NCBI RefSeq assembly: GCF_001905465.1
Contig: NZ_LISX01000001.1
Location: 827,974 to 891,973, forward strand
Origin: Kitasatospora sp. CB01950
GTDB lineage: Bacteria; Actinomycetota; Actinomycetes; Streptomycetales; Streptomycetaceae
DNA: 64,000 nt
Direction of reading: 5' to 3'
Positions 20,372-28,817 of this stretch are shown here, one piece after another. Made by a program: the position numbers and the translations under genes. The first letter of the stretch is position 1. Every line of letters starts with the position of its first letter. Under the pieces are notes generated by a model, which saw nothing but the letters and a program-made list of their open reading frames with translations, was not told where the DNA came from and searched no databases.

Positions 20372-21937
20372 TCAGACGCCGGGCGTGCGGCAGTGCGCCA
20401 ACGGGACGCACGCGTTCGCCAGCGGCGGCGGCAGCGGGCGGCGGCCCGGCAGCGGGACCGGCAGCGAGCGGTGCACCCCGAACGCCGAGGGCACCGGCAG
20501 GGCATCCGCACTGTCCGCGTCCTCGTCGGCGTCGTCGGACGGCTGCACCGAGGGCAGCACCCGGGCCGGCGGGCCGATCAGCCGGGTCGGAGACCCCGGC
20601 GACGCGCCGCACCAGGGCGTCCGCAGGCCCGGCGCGCCCTCCGCCGCCGCCGGCCCCGCGCTGCCCGAGCCCGCCGCCGTGCAGGCCGTCGCCGCCGGCA
20701 GGACCGGTCGCAGCAGGTCGGCCGGGCCCACGCCCAGCAGGGTGGTCGCCACGGCCGTGCCGACCACCACCGTCAGCGCGGCGGCCGCGCCCGTCAGCAG
20801 GCCGGTGTGCAGGCGGCTGTCCGCGACCAGCAGGGCCGGCGAGGGCAGCCGCGGGCCCGGGCAGCCGTGCACCGCCGCCCGGTGCAGCAACTCGGCGAGG
20901 CGCTCCGCGAACTCCGGGTCGTCCGGGTCCGCGCCGACCAGCGCCGGGACCTCCCGGGCCAGCGAGGCGCGCGCCGAACGCACCCGGGCCTCCGCCGCGG
21001 CCGTGCTGGACTCCCCGTCCAGCGCCAACTGCTCCACCGACAGCCCCAGCGTGTCGTGCAGCACCAGCGCCCGGCGGCGCGGCCGGGACAACCGCTGCAA
21101 CGCCTTCAGCAGCGCCCGGTCCCGAGGCGTCAGCCGGGTCGGCGGCTCCGGGACGACCGGCTCGGCGACCTTGATCCGGCGGCGCGCCCGCAGCACCCGC
21201 GCCCGACGCGGGCCGCCCCGGTGCCACGGCGACAGCGCCAGGTCGAACGCCGCCGACCGCACCCGGCCCTCCGGGTCCGCCGTCGCCGACACCTCCTCCC
21301 ACCGGCGGCCCGCCGCGCCCAGCGCCAGGTGCACGCAGTGCAGGGCGCGGTGCCGGTGGCCGGTCAGCAGGAAGGTCTGCTGCACCAGCCGGGTGTGCAC
21401 CAGCGCGGCGAACTCGGCGAAGTCGACCGGGACGGCCTCCGGCTCGGCCTCCGACTCGGCCTCCGACTCGGCTTCGGCCTCGGCTTCGGCTGCGGGCTCG
21501 GGGGCCGACGGGTCGGACGGTGCGTCAGGAGGTGCGGCCTCGACGGTCTCGGGCGCGGTCTCGGGCACCGGCGGCCGGGGCGGGGCGGGGGCGGTGGACG
21601 GCGTGTCGTCCGTCGCCGGATCGGGTGAAGCCTTCCGGCGCTTCTTCGGGCGGGCGGCGGCCGGCGGCCCGGGTGGCCGGGCCAGGGCGGCGGCGAGGGC
21701 GGCGGCCTCCTCGTGGCTGGCGGCCCCGAGTTTGCGCATGGCGCGGTTGAGGTGGGCGCGGGCGGCGCCGGGGGCGATGCCGAGCCGGCGGGCCAGGGTG
21801 CGCAGGTCGTCGCCGGCGGCGAGCCTGGCCAGTGCCTGGGCCTCGCGCGGGGTGAGGCGGCGCAGCAGGCGTTGGGCGTTGTCGGAGGGCGAGTCTCCGG
21901 TGGTGCGCTCGGGTTCGGCGGTAGAAGGTGAAGTCAC
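20372..21937 (-). CDS. LuxR-HTH / sigma-region-4-like regulator with membrane helix
   Basis: Unusual regulator of 521 residues. Residues about 25-75 form a LuxR-type helix-turn-helix (LTPREAQALARLAAGDD, LARRLGIAPGAARAHLNRAM). A Pro/Ala/Glu-rich linker follows, then a segment resembling sigma-70 region 4 (LTPRDRALLKALQRLSRPRR, LHDTLGLSVEQLAL). A hydrophobic helix (LLTGAAAALTVVVGTAVA) and a Pro-rich, probably extracytoplasmic tail end the protein. The start is GTG 21937 with GGAGG six bases upstream; the frame stays open far beyond but into the divergent gene. Two DNA-binding modules on a membrane protein suggest a membrane-tethered regulator. Target genes are unknown; the DUF6350 gene is divergent from it. 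Confidence 0.72.
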   Translation of the reverse strand: MTSPSTAEPERTTGDSPSDNAQRLLRRLTPREAQALARLAAGDDLRTLARRLGIAPGAARAHLNRAMRKLGAASHEEAAALAAALARPPGPPAAARPKKRRKASPDPATDDTPSTAPAPPRPPVPETAPETVEAAPPDAPSDPSAPEPAAEAEAEAESEAESEAEPEAVPVDFAEFAALVHTRLVQQTFLLTGHRHRALHCVHLALGAAGRRWEEVSATADPEGRVRSAAFDLALSPWHRGGPRRARVLRARRRIKVAEPVVPEPPTRLTPRDRALLKALQRLSRPRRRALVLHDTLGLSVEQLALDGESSTAAAEARVRSARASLAREVPALVGADPDDPEFAERLAELLHRAAVHGCPGPRLPSPALLVADSRLHTGLLTGAAAALTVVVGTAVATTLLGVGPADLLRPVLPAATACTAAGSGSAGPAAAEGAPGLRTPWCGASPGSPTRLIGPPARVLPSVQPSDDADEDADSADALPVPSAFGVHRSLPVPLPGRRPLPPPLANACVPLAHCRTPGV

Positions 21938-22009
21938 CGCAATCCTCCGCTGTGAATCCGTCCCGGCGATAGGCACATGTACTGATAATCCGGGACACGG
22001 CGAAGGTTT

Positions 22010-22033
22010 GCGCGTTGACACCCCGTAACGCGC
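22010..22033. promoter_or_regulatory. Inverted repeat over the putative DUF6350 promoter
   Basis: GCGCGTT and AACGCGC, ten bases apart, form a perfect 7-bp dyad that overlaps a TTGACA -35 box (22015-22020). It could be an operator for the divergently encoded regulator; the -10 region (around 22038-22043) is weak. Confidence 0.35.
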
Positions 22034-22054
22034 GGCCTTGGCAGCATGTGGCCC

Positions 22055-23323
22055 ATGACGCAGCTGATGGGCCGTCCGATTCTCGGCCTGCCGAGCGAAC
22101 TCGACAGTCGTTCCCCCCTCGCCGATCTGCTCGCCGGGGTCCGTACCGCGCTGCTCACCCTGTCCGTGGTCGCCGTCCCGGTGTTCGGCCTGTGGGTGCT
22201 GGCCCCGTACGGCGACGACTCGGCGCAGGGAGCGGCCGGGACGGCGTTCGGGCTCTGGCTGCTCGGCCACGGCGCGCCGCTCGCCCGAGGGCCCGAGGCC
22301 GCGCCGGTGACGATCACTCCGCTGCTGCTCACGGTCGTCATCTCGGTGCTGCTGGTCCGGGCCGGTCGCCGGCTGGCCCGGCGCGCCCGGGGGCGCGGGT
22401 TCGTCCGCTGGCGCTCCCCGCTGGCGATGTACGCCGGGTACCAGCTGGTCGCGGCTGCCGCCGTCGCGCAGTGCGCCGACCCGGAGGCCGCGCTGTGCTC
22501 GCGGGCGGTGCCGGACCTGCTGGCGGTCGCGGCGCTGACCGCCGGGACGCTCGGCTACGGGCTGTGGGTCGGGCTCGGCCGGCCCGGGCAGCTGCCGCGG
22601 CTGCCGCTGCCCGAGGCGCTGTGGCCGTCGGACGGCGCGGAGCCGGTGGCGCTGCGGGCGCTGGCCGGGTGGGGGGCCGCGCTGCTGGCCGGCGGCGGGG
22701 CGGTGTTCCTGGCGGCGGTGCTGCTCGGCTCGGCAGGGCAGAGCGCGCAGCGGCTCGGCGGCGACACCGCCGGATGGCTCGGGATGCTGCTGGCCTGCCT
22801 GACGCTGGTGCCCAACGCGCTGCTGTGGTCGGCGGGCTACGCGCTCGGCCCGGGCTTCACGGTCGGCGCGGGCAGCCACGCCGGGCCGCTCGGCACCCGG
22901 CTGGGCGCCGTCCCGGACTTCCCGCTGCTGGCGGTGCTGCCCGAACGGCGCGGCGCGGACTGGCACCTGCTGGTCGGCGTGGCGCCCGCCGCCGCCGCGG
23001 TCGTCGCCGCGCTGCTGCTGGGCCGCGCCGCGACCCGCTGGAGCATCTCGCAGACCGCCGTGGTCGCGGCCGTCACCGCGCTGGCCGCCGCCCCGCTCGG
23101 GATGCTGGCCGGCTGGTCCTGCGGGGGTGCGCTCGGGGTCCGGCGGATGTCCGAACTCGGGCCGGTGCCATGGCAGTTCGGCCTGGCGCAGAGCGCCTGG
23201 CTGCTGGCCGTGGCGGTTCCGGGCGCGGTGCTGGCCCGCTGGTGGCACACCCGCGGCGGGCCCGGCCCGGTGGTGCGGGTCCGGGCCGGCGCCTACCGGC
23301 TGGTGTGCCGACTGGCCGCCTGA
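22055..23323 (+). CDS. DUF6350 family multi-pass membrane protein
   Basis: Integral membrane protein of 422 residues with about ten hydrophobic helices and no catalytic motif. I assign DUF6350 by its position between sucCD and purN, the usual place in streptomycetes, and by layout; the function is unknown. ATG 22055 is preferred over 22046 because a leaderless or near-leaderless transcript fits the TTGACA box 35 bp upstream; neither start has a clear ribosome site. Its last 50 codons are duplicated just downstream. Confidence 0.72.
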   Translation: MTQLMGRPILGLPSELDSRSPLADLLAGVRTALLTLSVVAVPVFGLWVLAPYGDDSAQGAAGTAFGLWLLGHGAPLARGPEAAPVTITPLLLTVVISVLLVRAGRRLARRARGRGFVRWRSPLAMYAGYQLVAAAAVAQCADPEAALCSRAVPDLLAVAALTAGTLGYGLWVGLGRPGQLPRLPLPEALWPSDGAEPVALRALAGWGAALLAGGGAVFLAAVLLGSAGQSAQRLGGDTAGWLGMLLACLTLVPNALLWSAGYALGPGFTVGAGSHAGPLGTRLGAVPDFPLLAVLPERRGADWHLLVGVAPAAAAVVAALLLGRAATRWSISQTAVVAAVTALAAAPLGMLAGWSCGGALGVRRMSELGPVPWQFGLAQSAWLLAVAVPGAVLARWWHTRGGPGPVVRVRAGAYRLVCRLAA

Positions 23324-23665
23324 GAGCGACACGCGTCAGAGGCGTCAGAGGCGGCACGGTGGTGAAGGGTGTGGGTCCGTCGTGACGGCGAGGGCAGTCC
23401 ACATGGCCGTCAGCAGCAGGCCGCCGCCTTGACAGTTCGGCTTGGTGCAGAGTGCCGGGCTGCGGGCTGCGGGCTGCGGCGGTGCCGGCGCGCTGGTGGC
23501 GCACCCGCGGCGGGCCCGGCCCGGTGGTGCGGGTCCGGGCCGGCGTCTACCGGCCGGTGTGCCGACTGGCCGCCTGAGAGCGCGTCACGCGTCGCGGCGG
23601 CGCAGGGTGCGCAGGCCTGCCGCCACTGCGAGGGCCGTCCACGCGGCTGCCAGCAGCAGGCCGGT
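23162..23665. repeat. Diverged tandem duplication at convergent gene ends
   Basis: Two units of about 255 bp lie head to tail: about 23162-23420 and 23421-23665. For example CCCGCGGCGGGCCCGG occurs at 23250 and again at 23504, with about 75 bases almost identical after it. Unit 1 contains the true 3' end of the DUF6350 gene and a decayed copy of the ABC permease 3' end. Unit 2 contains a decayed copy of the DUF6350 3' end, still with an in-frame stop (ending VCRLAA), and the true permease 3' end. The repeat accounts for the whole 261-bp gap. Confidence 0.85.
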
Positions 23666-24325
23666 GGTGTGGCCGTAGTGGACGTCCGGGGCGTCGTGCA
23701 GGCGCATCGCGTACAGGCCGGCCCGGTCCGGGAGGAACTGGGCGACGTCACGGACTCCGGGGATCGCGGACAGTGCGGTGGTGCCGAGGAAGACCATCGG
23801 GGAGAGCAGGCCCAGTGCGGCGGTCTGGTTGCGCAGCACGGTGGTCAGCGACAGGCACAGCACCAGCAGCAGCGGGTGGTAGAGCATGCCCGCAGCCAGC
23901 GCCCGCGCGGTGCCCGGGGCGGACAGGTCGAGGCCCACCGAGGCCTCGGTGGCGGCGAGCTGGCCCGCCACCGAGAGCACCCCGACGGCCAGGCCCAGGC
24001 CCGCGCCGAGCAGCAGCTTGCCGCGGAAGAACCGCACCCGGTCGGGGACGGCCGCCAGCGAGGTGGCCAGGGTGCCGGAGGCGTACTCCTGGCCGACCAG
24101 CAGGATGCCCAGGCAGACCACCGCGACCTGGCCGAAGTTCAGACCGTAGAACACGCCCTCCATCGGGTCCTCGGTGAGCGAGGTGTCGGTCTTCCCGTAG
24201 GAGAACTGCACGACGGCGGTGATGCCCGCGCTCAGCGCGACCGCCAGCAGCGGCGTCGTCCACAGCGAACGCAGCGTGGTGAACTTGGCCCACTCGGCGC
24301 GCAGCGGGAACGTGGTGGCGCTCAT
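23585..24325 (-). CDS. ABC-2 type transporter permease
   Basis: Permease of 246 residues with about six membrane helices. It begins MSATTFPLRAEWAKFTTLRS, the amphipathic entry helix typical of ABC-2 permeases in actinomycetes, and has GILLVGQEYASGTLATSLA, the family's EYxxGT element. ATG 24325 overlaps the stop of the ATPase gene (ATGA), so the pair is translationally coupled. The substrate is unknown. It is divergent from a two-component system that probably controls it, as for many Streptomyces drug or peptide exporters. Its 3' end was copied into the neighbouring gap. Confidence 0.9.
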   Translation of the reverse strand: MSATTFPLRAEWAKFTTLRSLWTTPLLAVALSAGITAVVQFSYGKTDTSLTEDPMEGVFYGLNFGQVAVVCLGILLVGQEYASGTLATSLAAVPDRVRFFRGKLLLGAGLGLAVGVLSVAGQLAATEASVGLDLSAPGTARALAAGMLYHPLLLVLCLSLTTVLRNQTAALGLLSPMVFLGTTALSAIPGVRDVAQFLPDRAGLYAMRLHDAPDVHYGHTTGLLLAAAWTALAVAAGLRTLRRRDA

Positions 24326-25230
24326 GCCGTCACCGCCCGGTACTCGACGGCGTCCGCGGTCATCCGCATGAATGCTTCCTCCAGGGAATCGTGGGTGACG
24401 GACAGTTCGATCAGCACCACCCGGCGGGACGCGGCCAGCGCGCCCAGCTCGCCCGGGTCGGCGTCGGGGACGTCCCACGCGCCGTCGCCGAGCGGCACCG
24501 CCTCCGGGTGGGCCTCGGCGAGCAGCGCGGCCAGCCCGGCCGGGTCGACGGCCCGGACGCGGACCCGGCGGCGGCCGTTCTCCGCCAGGAAGTCGGCGGT
24601 GGAGGTGTCGGCCAGCAGCCGGCCCCGGCCGATCACCACCAGGTGGTCGGCGGTCCGGGCCATCTCCGCCATCAGGTGCGAGGAGACCAGCACCGCGCGG
24701 CCCTCGTCGGCGAGCCGGCGCAGCAGCGTCCGGATCCACCGGATGCCCTCCGCGTCCAGGCCGTTGACCGGCTCGTCCAGCAGCAGCGCGGCCGGGTCGC
24801 CGAGCAGGGCGGCGGCGATGCCCAGGCGCTGGCGCATGCCGAGCGAGAAGGTGCGGATCCGGCGGCCGGCGGCGTCCGAGAGGCCGACCAGGGCCAGCAC
24901 CTCGTCCACCCGGCGGGCGGGAAGCCGGTGCGAGGCGGCGATCCAGCTCAGGTGGCCGGCGGCGGTGCGGCCGCCGTGCACGGCCTGTGCGTCCAGCAGG
25001 GCGCCGACCCGGCGCAGCGGCTCGGTCAGCCGGGCGTAGGGCAGGCCGTCGACCAGGGCCGTGCCGGAGGTCGGCCGGTCCAGGCCGAGCGCCATCCGCA
25101 GGGTGGTGGACTTGCCCGCGCCGTTCGGCCCGAGGAAGCCGGTCACCCGGCCCGCCGCCACCCGGAAGGTGAGGCCGTCGACGACCCGGCGCTCCCCGTA
25201 CGCCTTGGTCAGGTCACGAATCTCGATCAC
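24322..25230 (-). CDS. ABC transporter ATP-binding protein
   Basis: ATPase of 302 residues for the ABC-2 permease. Walker A is GPNGAGKST near residue 35, the signature motif appears as FSLGMRQRLG, and Walker B as ALLLDEPVNGLD. The C-terminal 80 residues form the accessory domain common in DrrA/BcrA-type exporters (ending near the VTHDSLEEAFMRMT segment). The gene is first in the two-gene operon. ATG 25230 is followed at once by IEIRDLTKAYG. Export substrate is unknown. Confidence 0.92.
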   Translation of the reverse strand: MIEIRDLTKAYGERRVVDGLTFRVAAGRVTGFLGPNGAGKSTTLRMALGLDRPTSGTALVDGLPYARLTEPLRRVGALLDAQAVHGGRTAAGHLSWIAASHRLPARRVDEVLALVGLSDAAGRRIRTFSLGMRQRLGIAAALLGDPAALLLDEPVNGLDAEGIRWIRTLLRRLADEGRAVLVSSHLMAEMARTADHLVVIGRGRLLADTSTADFLAENGRRRVRVRAVDPAGLAALLAEAHPEAVPLGDGAWDVPDADPGELGALAASRRVVLIELSVTHDSLEEAFMRMTADAVEYRAVTA

Positions 25231-25319
25231 GCCGGCTCCCTCCGTCGGTGCCCTTCGGCCTGTGACAGCAAGTCAACCGGCGTGCCGCGCACGGGAGATC
25301 CCGCCGGGGAGTGGTCCGT

Positions 25320-25337
25320 CTCCCTCTCGGGAGGGAG
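25320..25337. promoter_or_regulatory. Dyad between ABC operon and two-component operon
   Basis: CTCCCTC-TCGG-GAGGGAG is a perfect 7-bp inverted repeat in the divergent control region, 36 bp before the kinase start. It is a good candidate site for the NarL-type response regulator encoded next door. Confidence 0.45.
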
Positions 25338-25372
25338 GATGCGGCGGGGGGCCGGTGCGGGAGGATGGCGCG

Positions 25373-26533
25373 ATGCCCGCACCGCTGATCGCTCCGCTGC
25401 TGCGCCCCGTCACCTACGCCCGCTGGCTGCACCTGCTGATCGGCCTGGTGTTCGCCGGGATCGTGCTGCTGGTCTACCCGGGGACGGAGGGCGTCTCCAC
25501 CGGGCGGGCGCTGCTGGTCGGCAGCGCGGTCGACGTGCCGCTGCTGTGCCTGGTCGCGCTGGTGCCGGCGGTGCGGCGGGCCGAGGGCGTGCAGGCTCGG
25601 CTGCTGCTGGCGCCGGAGCGCGAGGAGTCCATCGGCGTCGCGCCGTCGGCGAGTTGGGCCGATCGCGGGCGGACGGCGCTCTGGCTGGTCGCCCGGGTGG
25701 CGCTCGGTACCGCGGCGGGCGCGCTGACCGTCGGGGCGCTCGGCGCGGCCGCCCGTGCGGCCGGGCCGCCGTTCGGCCCGCAGGTGCTGCTCGCCCCGCT
25801 CGTGCTGTTCGCCCTGCTGTGGCTGGTGGTGCTCGCCGGAAGGCTTCAACTCGCCCTGGCCGTAAGGCTGTTGGGGCCTTCGGCGGCCGAGCGGCTGGCC
25901 GCCGCGGAACTGCGCGCGGAGCGCCTGCTGGAACGCAACCGGCTGGCCCGCGAACTGCACGACTCGATCGGCCACGCCCTGACCGTGACCGTCCTCCAGG
26001 CCGGCGCGGCCCGCGAGGTCGCCGACCCGGCGTTCCGCGACCGGGCGCTGGAGGCGATCGAGACCACCGGCCGGCGCGCCCTGGACGACCTGGAACGGAT
26101 GCTCGTCCTGCTCCGCGAGGCCCCCGAGACCGCCGCCACCGAACAGCCCGGCCTGGACCGCGCCGAGGAACTGTTCGCCGCCGCCCGCGCCGCCGGCAGC
26201 CCCGTCGACGTCCGACTGGACGTCCGCGTCGGCGAGTTGCCGGGCGTGCTGTCCCGCGAGGCGTACCGGATCGTCCAGGAGGGCGTCACCAACGCGCTGC
26301 GGCACGCCCCCGGCGCACCCATCGGCATCCGCGGCGCCGTCGCCGACGGCGTCCTCGCCCTGGACTGCCGCACCCCGCGCACCGGCGGCGGCGCCGGCAG
26401 CCGCAAGGGCGGCGGCAAGGGCCTGCGCGGCATCCGCGAACGCGCCGTGCTGCTCGGCGGCGAGTGCGAGGCCGGCCCGGACGGAACGGACTGGCTGCTG
26501 CGGGTCCGGCTGCCACTACGGTTGGGCCGATGA
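25373..26533 (+). CDS. NarL/DesK-type sensor histidine kinase
   Basis: Membrane sensor kinase of 386 residues. Four hydrophobic helices come first, then the HisKA_3 dimerisation helix with phosphoacceptor His196 in LARELHDSIGHALTV, and a GHKL ATPase domain ending with GLRGIRERAVLLGGE. ATG 25373 has GGAGG upstream. Its stop overlaps the response regulator start (ATGA). With no large extracellular loop visible it probably senses a membrane or intramembrane signal, perhaps the substrate of the divergent ABC exporter. Confidence 0.92.
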   Translation: MPAPLIAPLLRPVTYARWLHLLIGLVFAGIVLLVYPGTEGVSTGRALLVGSAVDVPLLCLVALVPAVRRAEGVQARLLLAPEREESIGVAPSASWADRGRTALWLVARVALGTAAGALTVGALGAAARAAGPPFGPQVLLAPLVLFALLWLVVLAGRLQLALAVRLLGPSAAERLAAAELRAERLLERNRLARELHDSIGHALTVTVLQAGAAREVADPAFRDRALEAIETTGRRALDDLERMLVLLREAPETAATEQPGLDRAEELFAAARAAGSPVDVRLDVRVGELPGVLSREAYRIVQEGVTNALRHAPGAPIGIRGAVADGVLALDCRTPRTGGGAGSRKGGGKGLRGIRERAVLLGGECEAGPDGTDWLLRVRLPLRLGR

Positions 26534-27198
26534 CGATGATCAAGGTGCTGCTGGTCGACGACGAGGAGCTGATCCGGGCCGGCCTGCGCGCCGTCCTGGA
26601 CGCCCAGGACGGCATCGGCGTGGTCGGCGAGGCCGAGGACGGCGCCCAGGCCCTCGGCCTGGTCCGCTCGCTGCGCCCCGACGTGGTGCTGATGGACGTC
26701 CGGATGCCCGGCGTCGACGGGCTGGCCGCGACCCGGGCGATCCTGCGCGCCGCCGACGAGCCGCCGAAGATCCTGGTCGTCACCACCTTCGAGGCCGACG
26801 ACTACGTGTACGAGGCGCTGCGGGCCGGCGCGGACGGCTTCCTGCTCAAGCGCTCCCGCCCGGCGGAGATCGTCCAGGCGGTGCGGCTGGTCGCGGCCGG
26901 CGAGTCGCTGCTGTTCCCGGCGTCGATCCGCCGGCTCGCCGCGGCCCGCGCCGAACGGGCCGCGGACGGCGGGGCGGTGGCCCGGGCCGGCCTGACCGAA
27001 CGCGAGGGGCAGGTGCTGCGGCTGATGGCGCGCGGACTGTCCAACGCGGAGATCGGCGACCGGCTGCACCTGGGCGTGCAGACCGTCAAGACGCACGTCA
27101 GCAGCCTGCTCGGCAAACTCGGCGCGCGCGACCGCACCCAGGCGGTGATCGCCGCCTACGAGTCGGGCTTCGTCACCCCGTCCGCCGAGGAGGCCTGA
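26530..27198 (+). CDS. NarL/FixJ-type response regulator
   Basis: Response regulator of 222 residues: receiver domain with phosphoacceptor Asp56 in VVLMDVRMPG and a C-terminal LuxR helix-turn-helix (LTEREGQVLRLMARGLSNAE). It is translationally coupled to the kinase gene. The likely target is the divergent ABC transporter operon, through the dyad at 25320-25337; this is inferred from layout. Confidence 0.95.
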   Translation: MTMIKVLLVDDEELIRAGLRAVLDAQDGIGVVGEAEDGAQALGLVRSLRPDVVLMDVRMPGVDGLAATRAILRAADEPPKILVVTTFEADDYVYEALRAGADGFLLKRSRPAEIVQAVRLVAAGESLLFPASIRRLAAARAERAADGGAVARAGLTEREGQVLRLMARGLSNAEIGDRLHLGVQTVKTHVSSLLGKLGARDRTQAVIAAYESGFVTPSAEEA

Positions 27199-27222
27199 CC
27201 GCCGGGGCGGCCCGGCCGCAGG

Positions 27223-27810
27223 TCACTCCGCGGGGCCCTCGTAGATGGTGGTCACCCACTTGGGGACGTCGGTGCCGCAGCTCTGCACGCCCTCCTTGGT
27301 GATCGCGGAGTTCACGCAGTCCAGGTAGTCGTGGTAGGTGAACTGCAGGGCGAAGGTCGCCAGCGACATCGCCAGCGCCAGGCCGCCGGTGAGCAGCGCG
27401 GAGAGCGCCGCCGGGACCTGCGGGCGGACCGGGCGCGACGCGAACGGGTCGGTGACCGGCTCGGCGGGTACGCGCAGCACGGCGACGGCGTACCAGACGG
27501 CCAGCAGGGACAGCGGGAAGCCGATCCAGAACAGGCCGAACAGCGTGGTCAGCAGCGCGCCGAAGCCCGACAGCAGGGCGTTGCGGGCGGTGCGGTGGGT
27601 CGGGTCGGCCAGGTCGAGGCGGGGGCCCTGCGGGCCGGGCTCGGGGCGCGGGCCCCACTGCGGCGGCTGCGGGCCGTCGCCCTCCGGCGATCCGTCCGGC
27701 CGCTCACCGGAGGGCGACTGCGGGACGCGGGGACGCCAGGGCTGGTCCGGGGCGCCGGGCGGAGGGGGCGCGAAGGGGTTGCGCTCGCCGCTGTCCTCGC
27801 CGCTGCTCAT
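27223..27810 (-). CDS. Small membrane protein with Pro-rich cytoplasmic head
   Basis: Protein of 195 residues: about 80 Pro/Gly-rich residues, then two hydrophobic pairs (LLSGFGALLTTLFGLFWIGF, and LSALLTGGLALAMSLATF) and a short tail with two Cys (DCVNSAIT, SCGTDV). No family is recognised with confidence. The start is set at ATG 27810 (MSSGEDSGE); an upstream TTG at 27873 is less likely. It is convergent with the response regulator gene. Layout resembles the small Pro-rich-headed membrane proteins at 30.5-32.2 kb. Confidence 0.75.
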   Translation of the reverse strand: MSSGEDSGERNPFAPPPPGAPDQPWRPRVPQSPSGERPDGSPEGDGPQPPQWGPRPEPGPQGPRLDLADPTHRTARNALLSGFGALLTTLFGLFWIGFPLSLLAVWYAVAVLRVPAEPVTDPFASRPVRPQVPAALSALLTGGLALAMSLATFALQFTYHDYLDCVNSAITKEGVQSCGTDVPKWVTTIYEGPAE

Positions 27811-28157
27811 GGTGTCGGCCGTTTCTGCTCGTCGTCGGTCCGCCCGGCGGTGGGGGAGTGGGCGGTCGGTCAATGATCCCTCACGCGCATCGCGGCTGTA
27901 CGGTACCCCGTACGTCCGGGGTCGGACGGCCGGGAGATCCCCGTCTCAACTACGCGCGTAGCGTTGCCGGGTGGTTACGGGTGGCCTCCCACCAGCCGTT
28001 ATCGTGGTGACGGTCGGCAGCTCCCGACGGTTCCCAGGGCCCCGCAGCGCCGCGGCCGTCCGTGCCCGTCGACGGTTCCCGACCTGCCGCCGCCCGTAAT
28101 GGCCCCACCGACGGTGGACGTACCAGCGGGCGACACGACCTACGGAGAATCGCTGCC
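27811..28157. other. 347-bp control region between membrane protein gene and purN
   Basis: No convincing ORF. It holds two short dyads: GTACGG-TACC-CCGTAC at 27898-27913 and the 12-bp palindrome CTACGCGCGTAG at 27950-27961. Either could be an operator for purNH or the divergent gene. No riboswitch was recognised. Confidence 0.45.
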
Positions 28158-28817
28158 GTGGCTGCCGCTGACGCCCAGGTGTTCCCGCCCCGTACCCCCG
28201 GACCGGCCCGCCTGGTGGTGCTCGTCTCCGGCTCCGGCACCAACCTCCAGGCGCTGATCGACGCCGCCGCCGACCCCGCATACGGCGTGGAGATCGTCGC
28301 GGTGGGCGCGGACCGCGACCACATCGCCGGCATCGACCGGGCGCAGCGGGTCGGCATCCCGGTGTTCGTCGAGCGGGTCAAGGACCACGCCGACCGCGCC
28401 TCCTGGGACGCCGCGCTGACCGCCGCCGTCGCCGCCCACCGGCCCGACCTGGTGATCAGCGCCGGCTTCATGAAGATCCTCGGCCCCGCGTTCCTCGGCG
28501 CCTTCGCCGGACGCACCGTCAACACCCACCCCGCGCTGCTGCCCGCGTTCCCCGGGGCGCACGGCGTCACCGACGCCCTGGCATACGGCGTGAAGGTCAC
28601 CGGCTGCACCGTGCACCTGGTGGACGCGGGCGTGGACACCGGGCCGATCATCGCCCAGGGCGTGGTGGAGGTCGAGGACGCCGACCACGCCGACGACGGC
28701 GACGCGCTGCACGAGCGCATCAAGACTGTCGAGCGCAAGCTGCTCGTCGAGGTCGTGGGCCGGCTGGCCCGCGAAGGACACCGCATCGAAGACCGAAAGG
28801 TATGGATTCCGGCATGA
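28158..28817 (+). CDS. purN: Phosphoribosylglycinamide formyltransferase
   Basis: GAR transformylase of 219 residues, transferring formyl from 10-formyl-THF to GAR in purine synthesis. Conserved features: [21 protein letters not shown], and the catalytic N122-x-H124 in [12 protein letters not shown], then [12 protein letters not shown] 28158 is chosen (GGAG ten bases upstream, and the conserved part follows after a short head); a GTG/ATG start further up at 28062 would add 32 unlikely residues. The stop overlaps purH (ATGA). folD, which provides the folate cofactor, is about 4 kb downstream. Confidence 0.94.
   Translation: MAAADAQVFPPRTPGPARLVVLVSGSGTNLQALIDAAADPAYGVEIVAVGADRDHIAGIDRAQRVGIPVFVERVKDHADRASWDAALTAAVAAHRPDLVISAGFMKILGPAFLGAFAGRTVNTHPALLPAFPGAHGVTDALAYGVKVTGCTVHLVDAGVDTGPIIAQGVVEVEDADHADDGDALHERIKTVERKLLVEVVGRLAREGHRIEDRKVWIPA

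Noticed and set aside
20372..23332. 986-codon minus-strand frame joining the regulator with sequence beyond 21937
   Set aside because: The upstream part is antisense to the DUF6350 gene and has no domain character; GTG 21937 has a strong ribosome site.
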